From Isoetes taiwanensis (Eukaryota; Streptophyta; Lycopodiopsida; Isoetales; Isoetaceae), in assembly GCA_021234155.1 (NCBI GenBank), contig JAJEKV010000084.1, forward strand, positions 2,857,702 through 2,921,701: 64,000 bases of DNA, written 5' to 3'. Position 1 is the stretch's first letter. Each line of letters begins with the position of its first letter. The translations under genes and the position numbers were made by a program. The notes beneath the pieces were generated by a model. That model was not told the origin of the DNA and did not search any database. It was given only the letters and a program-made list of their open reading frames with translations. Shown in pieces: positions 22,401-35,025 of this stretch.

Positions 22401-24577
22401 TCGATTTGCCATTCCTGAGCCTCCTGCGTGTTCAACGACAAGACATCGCGGGTTTCTACAAGGCCGACAGGGGGACGCCTGCTACGTTTGACAAGTTCTC
22501 CTGACCGACCGGAATCTTTGGGCCTTCCCCAAGAGGGGCCCTGAAAGGAGGATCCAATGGCCGGATAGGGAAACCGGCCCGGAGGGTGGTCATTAGCGCA
22601 GCCCCCGGGAGCTGCCAGAAGGGCTGCCTCTTGAACTTTTTTGATCCCGCCTCCTTGGGGTCCTGGACCTCCCTCTTGTGAGGGATCCCCGCAAGGTCCC
22701 GGCCCGCTTTGACTTGGGAAGGGTGCCACTCCTGTTCCGAACCCGCTGCCCCGACCGCTCTAATGCTAACCCTTTGACCTAGACCTTCTCCAAAATTTCA
22801 AAATTAATGTAGGCCGAGATGGATTAGGGAATCCAAATGGCAAAAATCGAATTTATTTTCGCATAAATGCATTAATTGCGAATTTATGAATGTCTTGCCA
22901 TCAAAAGCTCCGACTTCTACTTGCCACATCGGGAGGAGGACAGGCCCAAACTCCGCCTCGCCGGGGCCCCCTTGCTCAGATTCTCTGGCAAGCCTCTCGC
23001 CGTCCCAAGTGCAACAGACAAGTGCCCGCCCCCAAAACGCAAACCCTTCTAGAACCTCGCAACCCACGTGGTTTACGTTTTGGAGGCCCTCTCCTTGTCG
23101 GGATTCGCGGGACCTTCTTGGCGCCATGACTTGACGTGGAGTTGGGGGTGTTGATGTGAGAGCACGACCCTAAAATCCCTCCGAGGTCGCTTGCCCCAAA
23201 TTTCCTCTCCCAAAGTCCCAGGGACTGGACGGGCGACCTCCCTCCCGGACCGCGATTTGGATTCGCTTAATGGACTCCGAGCGTCGACATTGCCCGGGGA
23301 CCAAGTTCCGGTGGGCTGTAAGACCACCCGACCTCCAAGAAGCGCCAAAGTAGCTCACTTCCCCATCACACTCTCAGTCAATTGGCCTAGGATGTGATGC
23401 TGGATAATGCCGTGGAGGGCGGAGTGTTTCTTTTGCAAAACCGACTTGTAACTTGCTCCCCTAGGGTAATTTCGCCATTCCTGACGATTGGGTGGTCGAT
23501 TTGCCATTCCGAGCCTCCCCGATGCTTGAACGATAAGACAAGCGTTTTTACAAAGTCGTACCTCGACGTTTCCGCTGGCTTGACAAGTTCTCCTGGGTAA
23601 TGAATCTTTTTGGGCCTTCCTGAAGAGGGGCCCCTCGAACGGAGGATCCAACGGTTGGATAGGGGAACCATAAAGGAGGGTGGTCATTAGTTGCAGCCCC
23701 CACATGCCGCCAAGAAGGGCTGCCTCGAACTTTTTAGATCTATCTTGGGGTCCGGACTTCCACTCTTGTGAGGGATCCCCGCAAGGTCCCGGCCTCGCTT
23801 TGACTTGGGAAGGGTGCTCTTTCGGTTGCCCCTCGCAACGCTGCCCCGACCGCTCTAATGCTAACCCTTTGAGTCAGACCTTCTCCTAAAATTTCCAAAA
23901 TTGGGCGGGATTGTATGGAGATGGATTAGGAATAAAAGCTGGCAAAAATCAGAATTTATTTTAACGCACAATGCATTAATTGTAATTTATGAATGTCTTG
24001 CCTTTCAAAGCGCTCGACTTCTACTTGCCACATCAGGAGGAGGACAGGCCCAAACTCCGCGGGCCAGTTCCCTTAGCTCCGTGATTGGCCAGAAGTTTTC
24101 TCGCCTGTGAATGCAACAGACAAGTCCCGCCCCCAAAACGCAAACCCTTCTAGAACCCGCAACCCACGTGGTTTACGCTTTTGGAGGCCCTCTCCTTGTC
24201 GATTCGCAGCGGACCTTTGCGCCGTGACTTGACGTGGAGTGGGGGTGTTGATGCTCCAGCACTGACTCCTAAAATCCCCCGAAGTCGCTTGCCCCGAATT
24301 TCCTCTGAGAATGCCCCGGGATCGGACGGGCGACCTCTCCTCTCCCGAATCGCATTTGGCTCTTCAATGGACTCGAACGCCGACATTGCCCCGGGGACCA
24401 AGTTCCGCGCCGTAAGACCACCCACCTTCAAGAAACGCTCAAAGTAGCTCATTCCATCACACTCGTGAGTTCCATTGGCCTAGGATGTGGATGCGGATAC
24501 CGCCGGGAGGGCGGAGTGTTTCTTTCAATTTTGCAAAACCGACCTTGTAACTTGCTCCCTAGGGTAATTTCGCCATT
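19471..24577. repeat. Four full A units plus a 0.7-kb partial unit
   Basis: Units start at 19,471, 20,570, 21,661, 22,775 and 23,870. The last stops at 'gggtaatttcgccatt' (24,577), where the LTR element begins. Copies differ mainly by 1-4-base indels at the same GC-rich places. Confidence 0.85.
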
Positions 24578-25055
24578 AGGAGAAGCTCGCTCCACCCAAC
24601 CGGATTCACCAGAAATTTTATCCCGGAGCAGAAATCTTTATCCCGGCCCATCTTCAACAAGCTAGGCTATGGAGATTTGGAAGTAGAAGGTAAAATCATT
24701 AGAGGAAGAGAGGTAAGGTTTTGGCGGTGATTCTCTATCTCTCGCTCCCCATGTATGTGCTTTTATAGTCTCTTTGAAAGGTCATTTAAGGTAAACTGCC
24801 TTTTCGACCTTTGCCTTTTTAGAAAGGCACTTAGCCCTTTATTATTAAATCTAAGGTTGGCGCCTTGGTTAGACACTTGGGCTTTCTAGCTAGAGACCAA
24901 GGTTCAAATCCAAGTGAGAACAATTCCGGATGGACTGATATCAGGTCCCGTTATCAGCCATAAATATTTTAAGAGCCAATTTAAATTACTTGTTGGTTGT
25001 GAATCACACCCCGAAGCTAGTATTTTGTTCTAATACCATTCTAATATCGTGAATA
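24578..25055 (-). repeat. Left (3') LTR, outer end truncated
   Basis: It matches 30,091-30,537 almost base for base, from 'aggagaagctcg' to 'cattctaatatcgt', with one extra segment of about 28 bp ('gccttttcgacctttgcc') that is absent on the right. The outer tip present in the right LTR (30,017-30,090) is missing, and array sequence abuts directly. Confidence 0.85.
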
Positions 25056-25057
25056 AT

Positions 25058-25069
25058 CCTTCCCTTTCC
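25058..25069 (-). promoter_or_regulatory. Polypurine tract of the nested chromovirus
   Basis: Read minus, GGAAAGGGAAGG lies immediately internal to the 3' LTR, where plus-strand DNA synthesis is primed in LTR elements. Confidence 0.6.
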
Positions 25070-25339
25070 GTGATTGAACGTCCTCGTCAATCTTAGGAAA
25101 AATTGTTCATTCAGTGATGGCCTCAAGTCAATCTGAGGACTTTCATCTCAATTCATTTAGAGATGGCCTCAAGTCAATCTGAGGTCTTTGAGCCTTAGGC
25201 AATTAAGCCCAACCAACGATATCATCATTCTTTAGATATTCCACGGGATTCCCTTTGGTTGTCATAGCCGAGACAAATAATATTTGTTGCAACAAGTTAT
25301 ATATCATGTAATTGAAATAATTTGCAAATTAATCATGTC

Positions 25340-28300
25340 TCAAAGTCAGGCTCATACTCATCCACAAGTGCTTGATACTCTTTGAGTTGGTCTTTGGAGT
25401 ACCATATCGCATCGTAAGGTGGATGAAACTTAAACTTTACTAGATACCTTCGATAAGAAGATCGACGCGGTCTCCTTGTCTTGATGAGTAAGAATCTTCT
25501 CGTGTTCTAATATTTCTTCATCTCCTTTAATGAGCGGTGGATCCGGGTAGTCCATCTTCGCAAAACCTCGTGAGAAATTTCACCTCCCTTAAAGGGTTTT
25601 AGTACTACAACATTAAAGACCGGATGAAGCTTAAGCCATTTTCCCATATATAGATAAGGCTTATAAGCATTCTCACCTACCGCCTTCAATTTGAAATGGT
25701 TTAGTACCGGGTGCCAATTTCACATACCTTGTACCCATTTTTCAAGCCTCTTCTTGGGAAGATGTATCCGCACTCCATTGTCCTTGTTTATATTCAACTT
25801 TTCTCCGCTTCTTAGCCGCTTTGGACATCATAGCTCCTGACTACTAAGAATGCGAAGTCTTGACTTCTTTCAAAATGTCCATAAAGTCATGAGTGGATCA
25901 AGATTTCAAGCGGAACTTCACCTCCAATCTTTGTGATAGGTGAATCTAAGCCACATCTGTAGACAATCTCAAATGGAGTTTTCTCGGGTTACCAATGGAC
26001 GGTATTGTTATATGCAAACTCTAGCATATATAGATAATCCTCCCATCGAAGTTTTTTTTTTCGCTACATAAACCCGTAGAACATGTCCTCGATAGTTCAT
26101 AACAACTTCGCTTGGCCATCCGCTTGAGGATGATATGAGAAAACTTCAAAAGAGGTACCCAAATTCTTCATAAGTCCCGACCAAAATTTTTTGCAGTAAT
26201 ATTGGATCCCTATCTCGTGATAATTGCATCGTGCAATCCATGTATTCTAAATATCTCCTTCAAAAAGAGTTTGCTCACTGAGGAGGAGCTGCCATGGTGG
26301 ACTTACAAGGAATAAAATGAGCTTGTTTAGACAAATGCACAACAACGGGCCCATATTTGATTGTTCTTATGAGAAGAATTTGGTAAACCCCGGATGAAAT
26401 CCATAGTAATGTGCTTCCATGGCGCTTCTGGTATTGGTAAGGGTTGTAACAAGCCAGCTGGTTTACTAGTTGAAGCTTTAACTTGTTGACAAATTGTACA
26501 AGCTTCTACATATCTTCTGACATCCCTTACCAGTTTAGGCCAATAAAAGCGCCTTTTTACAGTAGCAAGTGTAGCTTGAACTCCTCGATGACCTGAATAA
26601 GGAGGTTCATGACATTCTTGCATCATTTTCTGCCTATATGCCGGTAACACATGTTTATTTTGGCACAAAAGGGAACCATTGTGCAACTTGTATTCCCCAA
26701 GAGGATCTCGCCTTCTTTTTGTAATGCATTGAATGGCACCGCAAAAGAAGGATCGCTTTTATAATCCAATTTCATTGATCTAAGTCGTTGATTCCGCAAT
26801 AGACATTGCATATGTAAACACCCCGCTTAAGGCATCAGCAATCTTATTCTCCTTCCCCGGTTTATACTCTAGTTGCATGCCCTCAAAGTCTTTGATGGTA
26901 TCAATGAGTTTCAACCGACGCGGCATTTATGATATCCCCGAAGTTTGAATATGCTTTAGACTTTGATGATCAAATCGAAGCTATGAATTTAGTCTCCATC
27001 GATAATGTCTCCATTTCTTTAATGCATGCACTAAAGCAATCAACTCTTTTTCATAAGTACCGTAGCCTCGCCGTAAGGCTTTTAGCATACCGACTCAATG
27101 TAAGCCAATGGGTGTCCATCCCCGCATAAGCACCGCACCAATAGCACTACCACTTGCATCCGAAAGCACACTATAAATGGTTTATTCCAATCGGGAAGAG
27201 CTAAGACAGGGGGCTTGCCATCTTGTGCTTAAGATCCCGAAATGCCTTTTTTTCTCAGATCATCATTCCATCAAAACAAGACATCCTTTTTCAGAAATCT
27301 GCTCAATGGAAGAGTTATTTTCGCAAAATCCTTCACAAATCGGGCGGTAATAACCGCATAATTGGACAAAGGAGCGCTAATTTTTTTTGACATTGTTAGG
27401 TCGAGGCCAATTAAGAATAGCCTTCACCTTATCTCGATCCATTCTAATTCCTTCCTTGGATACAATGTGTCCAAGATATCCAACTTCTTGCATAAAGAAA
27501 CGACTTTTGGACTCATTAATAAATAGTTGATTTTGTCCGAGAAGATCAAAAACTTGTCAAGGTGTTTCTTATGGTCCTCTATGGATCGGCTTATAGACAA
27601 GAATGTCATCAAAGAAGACAACAACACATTTTCCAAGTACAAAGCCAAAACTCTCCCCATCAATCTAAGCAAAAGTTGCTGTGCATTAGTGAGTCCAAAT
27701 GGCATCACTCAATTCATAATGTCCAAAAGTGGTTCTCAAAGTCGCTTTTTCAATATCGACTCCTTGATTCTCGATTTGATGATAGCCCGATTTCAGATCT
27801 ATCTTACTAAATATGCAGCACCTCGCAATTCATCGAACAAATCATCCGCCGAGGAACCGGAAATTTATCTTTGATTGTCGGGCTTGTTAAGAGCCCTGTA
27901 ATCTATGCACATTCTATATCCCTTGTCCTTCTTTTTGATTAGGATAACAGGGGCTCCAAAAGGAGAACTGCTTGGCTGAATCAATTGCCGTTCTAACATT
28001 TCCCTTATTTGTTTTTCTAGCTCCAGCCTTTCTCAAAATGACTTACTCAGAGGGTGCTCTATTTGGAGGCTTTGCATCCGGGTATAAATGAATAGCATGA
28101 TCCTCTGGACGAGGTGGAGGAAGATCCAAAGTCTCCTCATCCTTAAACAAATCATCAAATTGTTTAAGAAAACTATACAATTCAGGAGGAGTTTGAAATG
28201 GAGGATCAGAGTCTCTCAAATAAATGAAATATGACTCGGCCACTTTGTATTAAAGTCTTTGCTTCTTTAATATGATAGCAAAGGTTCACATTCATTTACA

Positions 28301-30000
28301 CATTCAGCTTTCAGAATTATTGGCTGCCCATCAACAAACATTTTAATGGTCCTGTGGTATATAGTTAGGTTGAACATCATACCGGGTTCGCCATCCTATT
28401 CCTAATCGACATCCACCGCTCCTTGATCAGCTACTAAGAGTGCTCAGGCCGTAATAAGTCTCCATTTGCAATGGCTAATAACAAATTTGTCACAAATGCC
28501 TTCTCGACTTTTTTAAGCCCTTTGTACTACGAAAGTTGAGCTTGCAATTTGTAAACGGGCAACTTCAACTCATTTACCACATCCATGGAGATAAAATCAT
28601 GAGTTGCTCCATCATCTAGCGTAACAACAACCTCTCGACCGCGATTTTACCTCTAAGCTTAAAACAACCATGAGGATGGGATCGCCAGAGCACTTAGTGT
28701 CTTCATGTATGCAATTTGCAACCGGCCCTTTTCTTGTTCTGAAGCTACTGCTTTCAATCGTCCTCTTTCTTCACCTGCTTGGGATGTTTCAGCCTTATCC
28801 TCCAGATTATGAGTTTGGGCAGTAGGGCGTTCCTTAGGAGCAGGTTCCTTAAACTGCACTTTTCTTATCGGCTTTTCTTGAACAGCTGTGTTCTTTGGAC
28901 AATTAGTCTGATAGTGCGGACCACCACATATATAACAACCAGTTCTTGGTCCCTTGGGAGTCTCTTGCTGTTGGGACTTATTCCCATTACTCTTCTTTCG
29001 GCTATCAAACCGTGTTCCTCTTCGAGGTCTCCTTTCATCCGGCCCTTCTACCCTTTGTTATCTTTTCTATTGTCATATTTTTCTTTTCATTCTCTTTGTT
29101 CTCCTCGATGGGGTTCCTTCCCATATCACCAATCTTCTTGCTTTGGGATTAAGTTTCTCAAATAGCTCCTCGCTTTTGATTGCATCCGCCATATCTATTG
29201 GTTCTAAAAGATCCAAACCAGAAAGATTTCTCTCGCTAATCCATTAACATACTTTCGCGAAAAGTTCATTTCACCGAGATTAAGTAACTTGGGACCCTAA
29301 GTGATTAAACTTCAGGTTATAGTCAGCCTATGATTCTCCTTCTTCCCCGCTTGATTTGGTCCCATTCTTTTTCAAGGATTCTATAATAGTTGGCGTGCAA
29401 ATAGTTTGCTTCAAAAGCATGCTTGAATTTTTGACCATAAATTAATCTGAGGTTCCATCTGTCTCCTTCCCCGCCACCAAACCGCGCTTGATCATCAAGG
29501 CATGCGGTCCATGGCTTGCAACTTTTCTTGTTGACGCCTTTGACGCTGCTCAAAGAATTTCTCCCAAATACCCAAGAAATCGATAACTTGTGTCGGTTTA
29601 ACACCTAGGAACCCCCTTTAAAGTAAGGCATATCCACCTTTTCAAGCCACTTACAATAACTGCCTTTCTTGGGGTTATTTTCAAGATCACCGTAAAACTT
29701 CGTAATCTTGAACAGGAGGTGGAGGAGGAATTTCAGGCGGAGGGCCGCTTGGTAGAGGAGGTGGCACAGAATCATTCATGGCGGTATTTGTTTGTGCAGG
29801 ATCGGGCAAGAATTGGTATGCAATTGCCGATGCTCTAATTGTCTCTCGTATTCAAAGATGGCTAGTGGCGAGGAGGAAGGGGCGATTCGAGCCGCCACAA
29901 AGCCGCCAAGTATACATAGCTTGCATATAGTCACTTTCGTGAGATATTGAAGCCATTAGCAGCCATACCATAGCGTGAATTTATTACTCAAGACCAAACC
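25340..30000 (-). pseudogene. Chromovirus gag-pol relic
   Basis: In order from the 5' LTR: gag starts near 29,956 (MASISHESDYMQAMYTWRL). A Pro-rich linker lies near 29,740. The zinc knuckle CYICGGPHYQTNC is at about 28,890-28,940. The protease has VTLDDGATHDFIS (about 28,590-28,640). Reverse transcriptase runs from 28,243 (LPPPRPEDHAIHLYPDAKPP) through [10 protein letters not shown] (about 27,900) to MPFGLTNAQ at 27,708, where the YxDD core is destroyed. The integrase zinc-binding domain is at 26,686-26,480 (H..H, then CTICQQVK), followed by WKHITMDFIRGLP of the catalytic core. KLHPVFNVVVLKPF is at about 25,640-25,600, and the chromodomain (YLVKFKFHPPYDAIW) at about 25,400-25,440. Known chromodomains steer integration to heterochromatin. 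Many stops and deletions: inactive. Confidence 0.85.
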
Positions 30001-30002
30001 TT

Positions 30003-30014
30003 GCTCTGATACCA
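30003..30014 (-). promoter_or_regulatory. tRNA-iMet primer-binding site
   Basis: The minus strand reads TGGTATCAGAGC, complementary to the 3' end of plant initiator-Met tRNA and two bases internal to the 5' LTR. Confidence 0.85.
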
Positions 30015-30016
30015 AT

Positions 30017-30541
30017 TGATACAAACTGTTCTTAAGCACGGATAAATCACCTGTTAAGAAACAAACAGCGGAAAGATAATCCAGTTAGTAGGAGAAGCTC
30101 GTTCCACCCAACCGGATTCACCAGGAAATCTTTATCCTCGAGCAGAAATCTTTATCCCGCCGCATCAACAAGCTAGGCTATGGAGATTTGGAAGTAGAAG
30201 GTAAAATCATTAGAGGAAGAGAGGTAAGGCTTTGGCGGTGATTCTCTATCTCTCGTTCCCCTATGTATGTGCTTTTATAGTCTCTTGAAAGGTCATTTAA
30301 GGTAAACTGAAAGGCACTTAGCCCTTTATTATTAAATCTAAGGTTGGCGCCTTGGTTAGACACTTGGGCTTTCTACCTAGAGACCAAGGTTCAAATCCAA
30401 GTGAGAACAATTCCGGATGGACTGATATCAGGTCCCGTTATCAGCCATAAATATTTTAAGAGCCAATTTAAATTACTTGTTGGTTGTGAATCACACCCCC
30501 GAGCTAGTATTTTGTTCTAATACCATTCTAATATCGTAACA
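30017..30541 (-). repeat. Right (5') LTR, 525 bp, TG...CA
   Basis: It begins TGATACAAACTG and ends GTAACA on the plus strand, so both ends are TG/CA. Array sequence resumes immediately ('gcctcg'). A pol III-like B-box (GGTTCAAATCC) and an A-box-like stretch lie within 30,340-30,400 on the plus strand, and likewise in the left LTR. Confidence 0.9.
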
Positions 30542-33500
30542 GCCTCGTTTGACTTGGGGAAGGGGTGCCTCGGTTGTTCCGCGAACGGGCTGCCCCGACC
30601 GCTTCTAATGCTAACCCTTTGACCTAGACCTTCTCCCAAAAATTTTCAAAATTGGGTCAGTGTGTCGGAGATGGATTAGGAATCCACCGGCAAAAATCAG
30701 AATTTATTTTCAGACAATGCATTAATTGCGGATTTATGAATGTCTTGCCACTGCAAAAGCCCAGAACTTCTACTTGCCACACGGGGGGAGGAGGACAGGC
30801 CCAAACTCCGGCCACGGGCTTCTCCTTGCTCCTATTCTCCTTGTAGCCTTCTGGCAGGTCCCAAGTGCAACAGACCAAGTCTCGCCCCCAAAACGCAAAC
30901 CCTTCTAGAACCCGCAACCCACGTGGTTTACGTTTGGAGGCCCTCTCCTTGTCGATTCGGGGCGGGACCTTGCGCCGCGGACTTGACGTGGGAGGGGGTG
31001 TTGATGCCAGAGCACTTAACCCTAAAAAATCCCTAAGCCGCTGCCCAATTTCCTCTCCCCAAGGCCCTCGGGACGGACGCAACCTCCCTCTCCTGAATCG
31101 GGATTTGGATCGCCCAATGGACTCAGAACGCGTCGACATTGCCCTAGGGGACCAAGTTCCGCGGGCTGTAAGACCACCACCTCCAAGAAACGCCAAAGTA
31201 GCTCACTTCCATCACACTCGTAGTCGATTGGCCTAGGATGTGGATGCGGATACCGTCGTGGAGGCGTGGAGTGTTTCTTTCTTTTGTAAAACCGACCTTG
31301 TAACTTGCTCCCTAGGGTAATTTCTCCCATTCCGGACGATTTGGTGGTCGATTTGCCATTCCGAGCCTCCCCGTGCCCGAACGACAAGACATCCGCGGTT
31401 TCTACAAGGCCACCTCGGGACGCCCTCATGTTTGACAAGTTCTCCGGACCGATCTGGAATCTTTGGGCCTTCCCAAGAGGGGCCCCGAACGGAGGATCCA
31501 ACGGTACGGATAGGGGAACCGGGCCCGAGGGTGGTCACAGCGCAGCCCCCGGGAGCGCCGGGCTGTGAAGGGCTGCCGGGAACTTTTTGATCCCGCCTCT
31601 TGGGGTCCGGACTCTCCCTTTGTGAGGGATCCCCGCAAGGTCCCCGCCTCGCTTGACTTGGGAAGGGTGCCAGCTCGGTTGCCCCGCAACCTGGCTGCCC
31701 CGACCGCTCTAATGCTAACCCTTTGACCTAGACCTTCTCCTCAAAATTTCAAAATTGGGTCAGGCCGAGATGGATTAGGAATCCAACTGGCAAAAAATCA
31801 GAATTTATTTTTACAATGCATCAATTCGCGATTTATGAATGTCTTGCCATCGCAAAAGCCCCACTTTTTTTACTTGCCACATCGGGAGGAGGACAGGCCC
31901 AAACTCCGGGCCCGGGCCTCCCCTTGTTCGTGATTCTCTACCGCAGCCTCGCCGTGTCTCCAGTGCAAATGTATCAAGTCTCGCCCCCAAAAACGTAAAA
32001 CCCTTCTAGAACCCCGCAACCCATTGTGGTTTACGCTTTTAGAGGCCCTCTCCTTGTCGTGGGTGGGACCTTGGCGCCGTGACTTGACGTGGAGAGGGGT
32101 GTTGACGCCGTGAGCATGGACCCTAAAATCCCCCGAAGCCGCTTGCCCCGAATTTCCTCTCCCCAAGGCCCCGGGACTTGGGGGACGCCACCCTCCCCCT
32201 ATCCGAATCCGCGATTTGATCTCGCCAATGGACTCAGAACGCCGACATTGCCCCCCGGGACTAAGTTCCATGGGCAGGAAGACCACCCCACCTCCAAGAA
32301 GCCAAAGTAGCTCACTTCCATCACACTCGTGAGTCGGGAGGATTGGCCTAGGATGTGGATGCTGATCTTGTCGTGGAGGGCGGAGTGTTTCTTTCTTTTG
32401 TAAACCGAAACCCTAATTAACTTGCTCCCTAGGGTAATTTCGCCATTCCTTGGACGCATTTGGCGGTGGTCGATTTGCCATTCCCGAGCCTCCCTGCGTC
32501 TCGAACGACAAGACACCGCGGTTTACAAGGCCGACTCGTGACGCCCATGTTTGACAAGTTCTCCCGACCGATCTGGAATCTTTTGGGCCTTCCCAAGAGG
32601 GGCCCCGGAACGGAGGATCCAACGGTCGGATAGGGGAACCGCCCCGGAGGGTGGTCATTAGCGCGGCAGCCCCGGGAGGCGCCGTGAAGGGGCTGCCTGG
32701 GGAACTTTTTGATCCCATTTGGGGGTCCGGACTCTCCCTCTTGTGAGGGATCCCCGCAAGGTCCTGGCCTCGCTTGACTTGGGGAAGGGTGCCAGCCTCG
32801 GTTGCCCCGCAACGAATCCGCTGCCCCCACCGCTCTAATGCTAACCCTTTGACCTAGACCTTCTCCAAAATTTTTAAAATTGGGTCAGGCCGAGATGGAT
32901 TAGGAATCCAGCCGGCAAAAAATCAGAATTTATTTTTGTACAATGCATTAATTATGAATTTATGAATGTCTTGCCACGCAAAAAGCCCTAACTTCTACTT
33001 GCCACATTGGGAGGGAGGACAGGCCCAAACTCCGCCTCCATCGGGCCTCTTGTCCGTATTCGGCTGCATTTTTCTGGCCAGGTCCCAAGTGCAACAGACC
33101 AAGTCCCGCCCCCAAAATGCAAACCCTTCTAGAACCCGCAACCCACTGTGGTTTACGCTTTGGAGGCCCTCTCCTTGTCGATTCGGGCGGACCTTTGCGC
33201 CGCGGACTTGACGTGGGAGTGGGGGTGTTGACGCTGTAGCACTTGACCTTAAAATCCCCCGAAGCTGCTTTTGCCCCTAATTCCCTCTCCCCAAGGCCCC
33301 GGAGACGGACGGGCGATCTCCTCTCCGAATCCATTTGGCTCGCCAATGGACTCGAACGTTGACATTGCCCTAGGGATCAAGTTCCGGGGCCGTAAGACCA
33401 CCCACCTCCAAGAAGCGCCAAAGTAGCTCACTTCCATCACACCGTAGTCATTGGCCTAGGATGTGGAGCCGGGGATACCGGGCCGTGGACATGGAGTGTT

Positions 33501-34490
33501 TTTTCTTTTGCAAAACCGACCTTTGTAACTTGCTCCCTAGGGTAATTTCGCCATTAGGACGATTTGGGTGGTCGATTTGCCATTCCGAGCCTCCCTGCCC
33601 GAATGACAAGACACCGAGGTTTCTACAAGGCCATCCCTATCCATATGGGTTTGACAAGTTCTCCCGACCGATCCTGAATCTTTTGGGCCTTCCCCAAGAG
33701 GGGCCCCTCAACGGAGGATCCAACGGTCGGATAGAGGAACCGGGCCCGGGAGGGTGGTCATTTAGCGCACCCTAGGAGTGAAGGGCTTTCGGGAACTTTT
33801 TTTTGGATCCCGCCTCTTTGGGGTGATGGACTCTCCCTCTTGTGAGGGATCCTTAGACAAGGTCCCGCCTCGCTTGACTTGGGAAGGGTGCCAGCCTCCC
33901 ATCCCGCAACGGGCTGCCCCGACCGCTCTAATGCTAACCCTTTGACCTAGACCTTCTCCAAAAATTTCAAAATTGGGCCGGGTGGTGCCGGAGATGGATT
34001 AGGAATCCAGCTGGCAAAAATCAGAATTTATTTTCGTGACAATGCATTAATTGGCGAATTTATGAATGTCTTGCCACCGCAAAAGTGCCCCCACTTCTAC
34101 TTGCCACATCGGGAGGAGGACAGCCCAAACTCCATTGTCTTAATCCCTGGCCGCAGCTTCGGCCAGTCCCAAGTGCAACAGACCAAGTGTCGCCCCCAAA
34201 ACGCAAAACCCTTCTAGAACCTCGCAACCCACAGTGGTTTACATTTTGAGGCCCTCTCCTTGTCGATTCGGGCGGGACCTTGCCGCGGACTTGACGCGGG
34301 AGTGGGGGTGTTGACGCCGTGAGCACGGACCCTACAATCCCCCCTAAGCCGCTGCCTCGAATTTCCTCTCCCCAAGGCCCCCGGGACGGACGGGCGACCT
34401 CCCTCTCCTGAATCAAGCGATTTGGCTCGCCAATGGACTCGTAACGCCGACGTTGCCCCCTCGGGACCAAGTTCTCGCGGGCCGAAGACC
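30542..34490. repeat. Array continues: unit remnant, three full A units, one half A unit
   Basis: Units start at 30,620, 31,724, 32,850 and 33,943. The last ends early, after 'gcgggccgaagacc' at about 34,490, at the same internal point as the half units at 39,085 and 41,300. Confidence 0.85.
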
Positions 34491-35025
34491 AAAACTCGCC
34501 CCAAAACAAAACCCTTCTAGAATCTGGCAAGTCATTGTGGTTTACGCCGGAGGCCCTCTCCTTGTCGATTTGGTCGGGACCTTGCACCGTGTCTTGACAT
34601 GGAGTGGGGGTGTTGACTTTTTAGCGGGACCCTAAACTCCCCGGAAGTTGCTTGCCCCAGGTAATTCATTTCATTACAAGTTAATTATGCCATCCATGTC
34701 AAATAGCTTTAGGAGCAGTCCCGTTGAATAAGGGCATTCTCTCTATCCATATGCCTTGATAATCAAAACACAACCATCATCACAAGCAACAAAATCTAAC
34801 CCCTCCCTCCCCAACCCGCACTAGTCTTTTGCTTTTCTCAGAATCATTTATCTTCATTCTAGTAGTTATGATGCTTTTCTCAGAATCATTTATCTTCATT
34901 CTAATAGTTATGATGCTTATATTCTCAATGCAATCTTAGACCAAGTATAACGCCCAAATGAGCCAAGGTCAACCCCAAGTACAACGATCCCACAAACTCC
35001 ATTCCTTTGACCTTAGCTAACCCTT
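34490..35025. repeat. B module, copy 2
   Basis: It starts with a 200-bp partial A piece ('aaaactcgccccaaaac' to 'ggaagttgcttgcccc'), then the B-specific part with 'cattacaagttaattatgcc' and the duplicated 'tcatttatcttcattct' element. It ends at the A anchor. Confidence 0.85.

Larger units (their letters stand above)
24578..30541 (-). mobile_element. Ty3/gypsy chromovirus with two LTRs, nested in the array
   Basis: Two near-identical LTRs in direct orientation bound a minus-strand gag-pol relic. The right LTR is the 5' LTR (30,017-30,541) and is followed inward by a primer site complementary to initiator-Met tRNA. The left LTR (24,578 to about 25,055) is preceded inward by a polypurine tract. 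Gag zinc knuckle, protease, reverse transcriptase, integrase and a chromodomain follow in Ty3/gypsy order. The left LTR lacks about 60 bp of its outer end and the array is missing about 310 bp at the junction. No target duplication survives. All coding parts are broken. Confidence 0.9.

Noticed and set aside
24850-24925. Genuine tRNA gene
   Set aside because: A/B-box-like words exist, but no acceptor stem or full cloverleaf can be drawn, and the sequence is part of an LTR present twice.
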